NCBI GenBank assembly: GCA_002713705.1 | Contig: PAUJ01000014.1 | Coordinates: forward strand, 79,067 to 85,617 | From: Flavobacteriaceae bacterium | GTDB taxonomy: Bacteria; Bacteroidota; Bacteroidia; Flavobacteriales; Flavobacteriaceae | Length of the DNA: 6,551 nt | Direction: 5' to 3' | Shown here: one piece after another, positions 3,688 through 6,551 of the stretch | Layout of the letters: each line of letters opens with the position of its first letter | How positions within the stretch are numbered: position 1 is the first letter of the stretch | Notes under the pieces: model-generated | What the model was told of the DNA's origin: nothing | What the model saw: only the letters and a program-made list of their open reading frames with translations | Databases searched by the model: none | Translations under genes and position numbers: made by a program

Positions 3688-5424
3688 ATGTTTAGGTATA
3701 TTCTTGTTTTTTTTTCAACATTTTGTTTCTCTCAAACAGCATTAGATAACACAAATATAAATACTGCTGTTGATTTGTGGATTTCCGATCAAGTAACTGC
3801 TGAAACAACATATGGTCATATATCAAATTGGGATACTTCCTCAGTCACTGATATGCAGGAACTTTTTAAAAATCATAATTATTTTAATGATGATATCAGT
3901 CAATGGGATGTTTCCAATGTAATCAACATGAGGGAGATGTTTTATGGTTGCTTCTACTTTAATCAAGAGATATCCAACTGGGATGTTAGTAATCTTATCA
4001 ATATGGATTCCATGTTTATTAATTGTGCTGATTTTAATCAAAATATTTCTGTATGGGATGTATCTAGTGTAAACAATATGAGAGGCGTTTTTGCATATGC
4101 AACTGATTTTAATAAACCTATTGGTTCATGGAATACATCTAATGTAACAGACATGTCATATATATTTGATGGTGCTAGCTCATTTAATCAAGATATAAAT
4201 TTATGGGATACATCAAATGTTACAAACATGGCTTATGCATTTCATGATGCCTCGTCATTTAACCAACCATTAGATAATTGGGATACTAGTTCAGTAGTTG
4301 ATATGCAGCAAATGTTTTGGATAGCATCATCATTTAATCAACCATTAGATAATTGGGATGTTAGTAATGTTTGGAGCATGTCAAATATGTTTAGTCAAGC
4401 CTCATCATTTAATCAACCTTTAGATAATTGGAATGTTAGTAATGTCGAAGATATGAGAAAGATGTTTTTACAAGCCTCATCATTTAATCAACCAATAGAC
4501 TCTTGGGATGTTAGTAATGTAGTCAAAATGAGTGAGATGTTTTCAATAGCATCTACTTTTAATCAGCCTTTAAATAATTGGAATGTTTCTAATGTAACTG
4601 AGATGAGTTCAATGTTTTATAATTCATCACTTTTTGATCAACCACTAGATAATTGGGATGTTTCGAATGTTACAGACATAAGCTATATGTTTATGGGTGC
4701 TGCTTCGTTTAATCAACCTATTGGTTTGTGGGATGTTTCGAATATTACAGATATTTCATATTCATTTAGTGGTGCTTCATCATTTAACCAAGACTTAAAT
4801 TCATGGGATGTTAGTAATGTAACAAACGCTATCTATATGTTTGAAGCCGCAACCACATTTAATCAACCCATAAATAATTGGGATACTAGTTCAATAGGTG
4901 ATATGGAGAAAATGTTTTTTTTAGCAGAAGCTTTTGACCAAGATTTGAGTTCTTGGGACGTTTCAAATGTTTCTAATATGGAAAATATGTTAAGCTTATC
5001 AGGAATCTCTGAATCTAATTATGACAATATCCTAATTGGTTGGTCTGGGCAAAACGTTTTAAATAATGTTTCTCTTGGAGCAGAAAATTTGATTTATTGC
5101 AATAGTTACAATGAAAGACAATATTTGATAGACAATTTCGGTTGGAATTTCGTTGGAGATCAAATTTCATCAAATTGCACACTCAGCACTGATGATTTTG
5201 CAATCAATTTAGTTAAAATACACCCAAATCCTGTTTCCGATGTCCTAGTAATTGATGGGATTAATGAATTATATAATATTCAAATTTTCGATATACACGG
5301 AAAAAAAATAATGAGTGCTTATAAAGCAAAAACTTTAATATTAAATTCCTTAGATGCTGGAATTTACATATTAAAAGTTTTTGACGATTCAATTACTCAC
5401 AATTTTAAAATAATCAAAATTTAA
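3688..5424 (+). CDS. T9SS-exported surface protein with fifteen 25-residue DUF285/BspA-like repeats
   Basis: A 578-aa protein. Residues 1-16 (MFRYILVFFSTFCFSQ) are a signal peptide. Residues 56-430 are fifteen exact 25-residue repeats of the form MxxMFxxASSFNQPLDNWDVSNVTD, the bacterial surface protein 26-residue/DUF285 type related to BspA leucine-rich repeats. A half repeat leads in (ISNWDTSSVTD, 45-55), and a capping module follows (NYDNILIGW to NFGWNFVGD, about 444-491). Residues about 505-578 are a type A T9SS sorting domain: VKIHPNPVSD, IQIFDIHGKK, LDAGIYILKV and a terminal FKIIKI. The protein is therefore expected to cross the outer membrane through type IX secretion and be anchored or released, with a likely role in adhesion or surface contact; the ligand is unknown. 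ATG 3688 is preferred over TTG 3670 because the signal peptide starts there after an A-rich leader. The gene is alone on its strand and flanked by direct hairpin repeats. Confidence 0.95.
   Translation: MFRYILVFFSTFCFSQTALDNTNINTAVDLWISDQVTAETTYGHISNWDTSSVTDMQELFKNHNYFNDDISQWDVSNVINMREMFYGCFYFNQEISNWDVSNLINMDSMFINCADFNQNISVWDVSSVNNMRGVFAYATDFNKPIGSWNTSNVTDMSYIFDGASSFNQDINLWDTSNVTNMAYAFHDASSFNQPLDNWDTSSVVDMQQMFWIASSFNQPLDNWDVSNVWSMSNMFSQASSFNQPLDNWNVSNVEDMRKMFLQASSFNQPIDSWDVSNVVKMSEMFSIASTFNQPLNNWNVSNVTEMSSMFYNSSLFDQPLDNWDVSNVTDISYMFMGAASFNQPIGLWDVSNITDISYSFSGASSFNQDLNSWDVSNVTNAIYMFEAATTFNQPINNWDTSSIGDMEKMFFLAEAFDQDLSSWDVSNVSNMENMLSLSGISESNYDNILIGWSGQNVLNNVSLGAENLIYCNSYNERQYLIDNFGWNFVGDQISSNCTLSTDDFAINLVKIHPNPVSDVLVIDGINELYNIQIFDIHGKKIMSAYKAKTLILNSLDAGIYILKVFDDSITHNFKIIKI
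3853..4977 (+). repeat. Fifteen tandem 75-bp coding repeats
   Basis: The repeats follow an exact 75-bp period with no indels from 3853 to 4977. Similarity at DNA level is highest in units 6-9; for example, 23 identical bases occur at 4396-4418 and 4471-4493. The units at both ends are more diverged, and the MxxMF start becomes ISYMF, ISYSF and AIYMF in units 12-14. Confidence 0.95.
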
Positions 5425-5430
5425 TAATAT

Positions 5431-5540
5431 TTGGAGGAGAAGGGAGTGAAGTCGAACTTTTTTAGGTCTGATTTAGCTGTTTTTAGAAAATATTATTCCC
5501 AATTATAAAAAATTATTCTTGGGAATAAAAAGTGGGGGGG
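5431..5540 (+). repeat. Hairpin-bearing intergenic repeat, right copy
   Basis: It begins with GGAGGAGAAGGGAGTGAAGTCGAAC and continues with the same element as 3460-3525. The hairpin is at 5494-5527 (TATTCCCAA against TTGGGAATA, with two mismatches and then four more pairs) and is followed by AAAAAGTGGGGGGG. Lying between two convergent genes (stops at 5424 and 5573), it could also act as a bidirectional transcription stop, although no clean U-tract follows the stem on the plus strand. Confidence 0.8.
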
Positions 5541-5572
5541 TTCCAAATATCTAAACATATTTATTTACGCCC

Positions 5573-5836
5573 CTATCCCAAAGACGAAAAATGAAACATT
5601 TCATTTGAAATACCGTTCTTTTTAATTACTTCAGCTCTTTCAGGAGTAGATAATATTTCTTTCAATTTACTCATGTCAACATCAAACAATAGAACAACAA
5701 AATTATTGTTGTCTATTTTACTAATTGTTGTCTTAGATTCATCACAACATTGTGCTCTTGTTTCTGACAATCCAATAAAGTCTTTATATACCGCGTCATA
5801 ACTTGACGTGCATTTCCCTTTAATTACTAAATTCAT
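5573..5836 (-). CDS. Small conserved-looking protein of unknown function, possible dimeric alpha-beta barrel fold
   Basis: An 87-aa soluble protein without a signal peptide. Strand-helix-strand-strand-helix layout is suggested by LVIKGK (3-8), a helix with YDAVYKDFI (13-21), TTISKID (36-42), NFVVLLFDVD (45-54) and a helix KLKEILSTPERAEVIKK (57-73), with a final MFHFSSL. This pattern fits small ferredoxin-like or DUF3764-like proteins, but the assignment is a guess from pattern only. A Cys pair (30-31) plus Cys9 are the only Cys. The upstream gene on the same strand (5943-6404) is 106 bp away, with a hairpin between them. No function assigned. Confidence 0.75.
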   Translation of the reverse strand: MNLVIKGKCTSSYDAVYKDFIGLSETRAQCCDESKTTISKIDNNNFVVLLFDVDMSKLKEILSTPERAEVIKKNGISNEMFHFSSLG

Positions 5837-5863
5837 TTTTATTTATTTAAAGTTAAAAATAGC

Positions 5864-5882
5864 TTGTAGATGCGATCTACAA
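5864..5882 (-). terminator. 8-bp palindrome between the two small minus-strand genes, probable terminator
   Basis: TTGTAGAT (5864-5871), a 3-nt loop and ATCTACAA (5875-5882) form a perfect stem. On the minus strand it is followed by GCTATTTTTAA. It lies downstream of the lipoprotein gene and 28 bp before the start of the 87-aa gene. Termination is the simplest reading; an operator for the downstream gene is the alternative. Confidence 0.55.
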
Positions 5883-5942
5883 CTACTAATATTTAAAGTT
5901 GCAGCACAGCTATATCATTTGATAAATTAAAATAAGTTTTAA

Positions 5943-6404
5943 TTATTCCATTGCCGCGATTACAGGTGCTCCGAGAATTCCTGCAACACTATATGTGTTT
6001 GTTAAGTCTACTAATTCAGCAAACATGGCTTCACGTTGCTGACCTAAAGTCATATGAGCCTGAACACCTTCAGGGCCATTATAAATTTCTGTTAAACCAT
6101 AAAGTGTGTTTCCTGTTTCACCACTGTTGGGATCGAAAGGATTATTCAATTCTGGGGACTTAAATACAGAATAAGATAAAACAATGGGTTCTTGATCACC
6201 AGATAAGTGATGAGTCTCGCGCATAAACTGTTCATGTGTCTCAATAAACTGATCCATTCTTTCTGTGGCATCGTTAGGCACTACAAATGATACATGAAAT
6301 CCTAAAGATCCTACTTTGATTTTATTTTCTATTTCACTGGCTGGCTCTTGCCCACAAGAGGCAAATAATAAAATACTTACTAAAGCTAAATAAATGTTTT
6401 TCAT
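5943..6404 (-). CDS. Putative lipoprotein, conserved hypothetical with monooxygenase-like (ABM/alpha-beta barrel) features
   Basis: A 153-aa protein. Residues 1-17 are a lipoprotein signal (MKNIYLALVSILLFASC) with the lipidated Cys at 17, followed by an acidic linker (PASEIENK). The mature domain starts with a strand (LGFHVSFVVP, 34-43) and a helix (ATERMDQFIETHEQFMRETHHL). These are followed by a strand with VLSYSVFKSPEL, a NPFDPNSGETGNTLYGLTEIY block and a helix with GPEGVQAHMTLGQQREAMF. The order resembles quinol/antibiotic-biosynthesis-monooxygenase-type dimeric alpha-beta barrels, in which the ETH and the LTEIY strand are commonly conserved; this is pattern recognition, and no reaction is assigned. 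It is likely tethered to a membrane facing the periplasm. A good Bacteroidota promoter lies just upstream. Confidence 0.8.
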   Translation of the reverse strand: MKNIYLALVSILLFASCGQEPASEIENKIKVGSLGFHVSFVVPNDATERMDQFIETHEQFMRETHHLSGDQEPIVLSYSVFKSPELNNPFDPNSGETGNTLYGLTEIYNGPEGVQAHMTLGQQREAMFAELVDLTNTYSVAGILGAPVIAAME

Positions 6405-6428
6405 GATTTTTGATATATTGATTTACAT

Positions 6429-6459
6429 CAAACATAAAATTAATAATTGTATTTTGCAA
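6429..6459 (-). promoter_or_regulatory. Bacteroidota-type promoter for the lipoprotein gene
   Basis: On the minus strand TTG (6459-6457), a 20-bp spacer and TATGTTTG (6436-6429) match the TTTG/TTG - about 19-21 bp - TAnnTTTG consensus of the primary sigma factor of this phylum. Transcription would begin roughly 15-20 nt before the ATG at 6404. Confidence 0.65.
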
Positions 6460-6551
6460 GTTATAGTATAGCAATTATATTTATTATTTAATAAGCTGTC
6501 TATTTTGATAACTAAAACTATAAACAATTAAATTATATATTATGAAAGATT
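6460..6551 (+). other. AT-rich terminal intergenic stretch with a possible plus-strand start codon
   Basis: No complete gene is visible. The last ten bases (ATGAAAGATT from 6542) follow a long AT-rich leader and would be a plausible start of a plus-strand gene (MKD...) divergent from the lipoprotein. Ten bases are too few to support a gene call. Confidence 0.2.

Noticed and set aside
3841..4041. Minus-strand 66-codon ORF
   Set aside because: It is antisense to the 25-residue repeats of the DUF285 gene and is a shadow of their periodic codon pattern.
3853..4977. CRISPR-like regular spacing
   Set aside because: The 75-bp period is a translated protein repeat in one open frame, with no alternation of identical repeats and unique spacers.
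5951..6163. Plus-strand 70-codon ORF
   Set aside because: It is antisense to the lipoprotein gene, which has a proper lipobox and promoter.

Overview
The window reads as AT-rich accessory chromosome from a marine or environmental Bacteroidota, most likely a flavobacterium. The clearest marker is a 25-residue-repeat (DUF285/BspA-like) protein ending in a type A sorting domain of the type IX secretion system, which is restricted to the Bacteroidetes/Chlorobi group. Other supporting signs are signal peptides ending in FSQ or SAQ, A-rich translation starts without a strong Shine-Dalgarno, and a TTG-N20-TAnnTTTG promoter of the Bacteroidetes sigma type. No transposase, integrase, tRNA, rRNA or CRISPR array is visible.

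Layout. 1-943 (minus) is the N-terminal 314 codons of a secreted choloylglycine-hydrolase/penicillin-acylase-like Ntn hydrolase, cut by the window edge. Its nucleophile segment is tandemly duplicated, and the first copy has lost the catalytic Cys. 944-1202 holds an A/T-tract divergent spacer, a 29-codon signal-peptide-only ORF ending in a terminator, and a GC-rich dyad. 1203-1880 (plus) is a secreted protein of unknown function. It abuts, stop codon to stop codon, a VOC/glyoxalase-like protein at 1881-2492 (minus). 2493-3330 looks like a short run of minus-strand cassettes: a 29-aa membrane peptide, a small membrane-protein gene interrupted by an in-frame stop, an attC-like imperfect palindrome, and a 39-aa ORF. 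3402-3548 and 5431-5540 are copies of a hairpin-bearing intergenic repeat that flank the T9SS-exported DUF285 protein (3688-5424) in direct orientation. 5573-6404 (minus) carries two small genes, the upstream one a lipoprotein, which look like alpha-beta-barrel-type proteins of unknown function. The final 90 bases are an intergenic region with a possible start codon of a plus-strand gene at 6542.

The genes do not form one pathway. Several are envelope-exported (hydrolase, 1203-1880 protein, DUF285 protein, lipoprotein). The central part looks like sequence assembled by cassette or repeat-mediated exchange. The items most worth follow-up are the duplicated, Cys-to-Gly nucleophile segment of the hydrolase, the candidate cassette with 9-bp complementary ends around the interrupted membrane gene, and the direct hairpin repeats bracketing the DUF285 gene.
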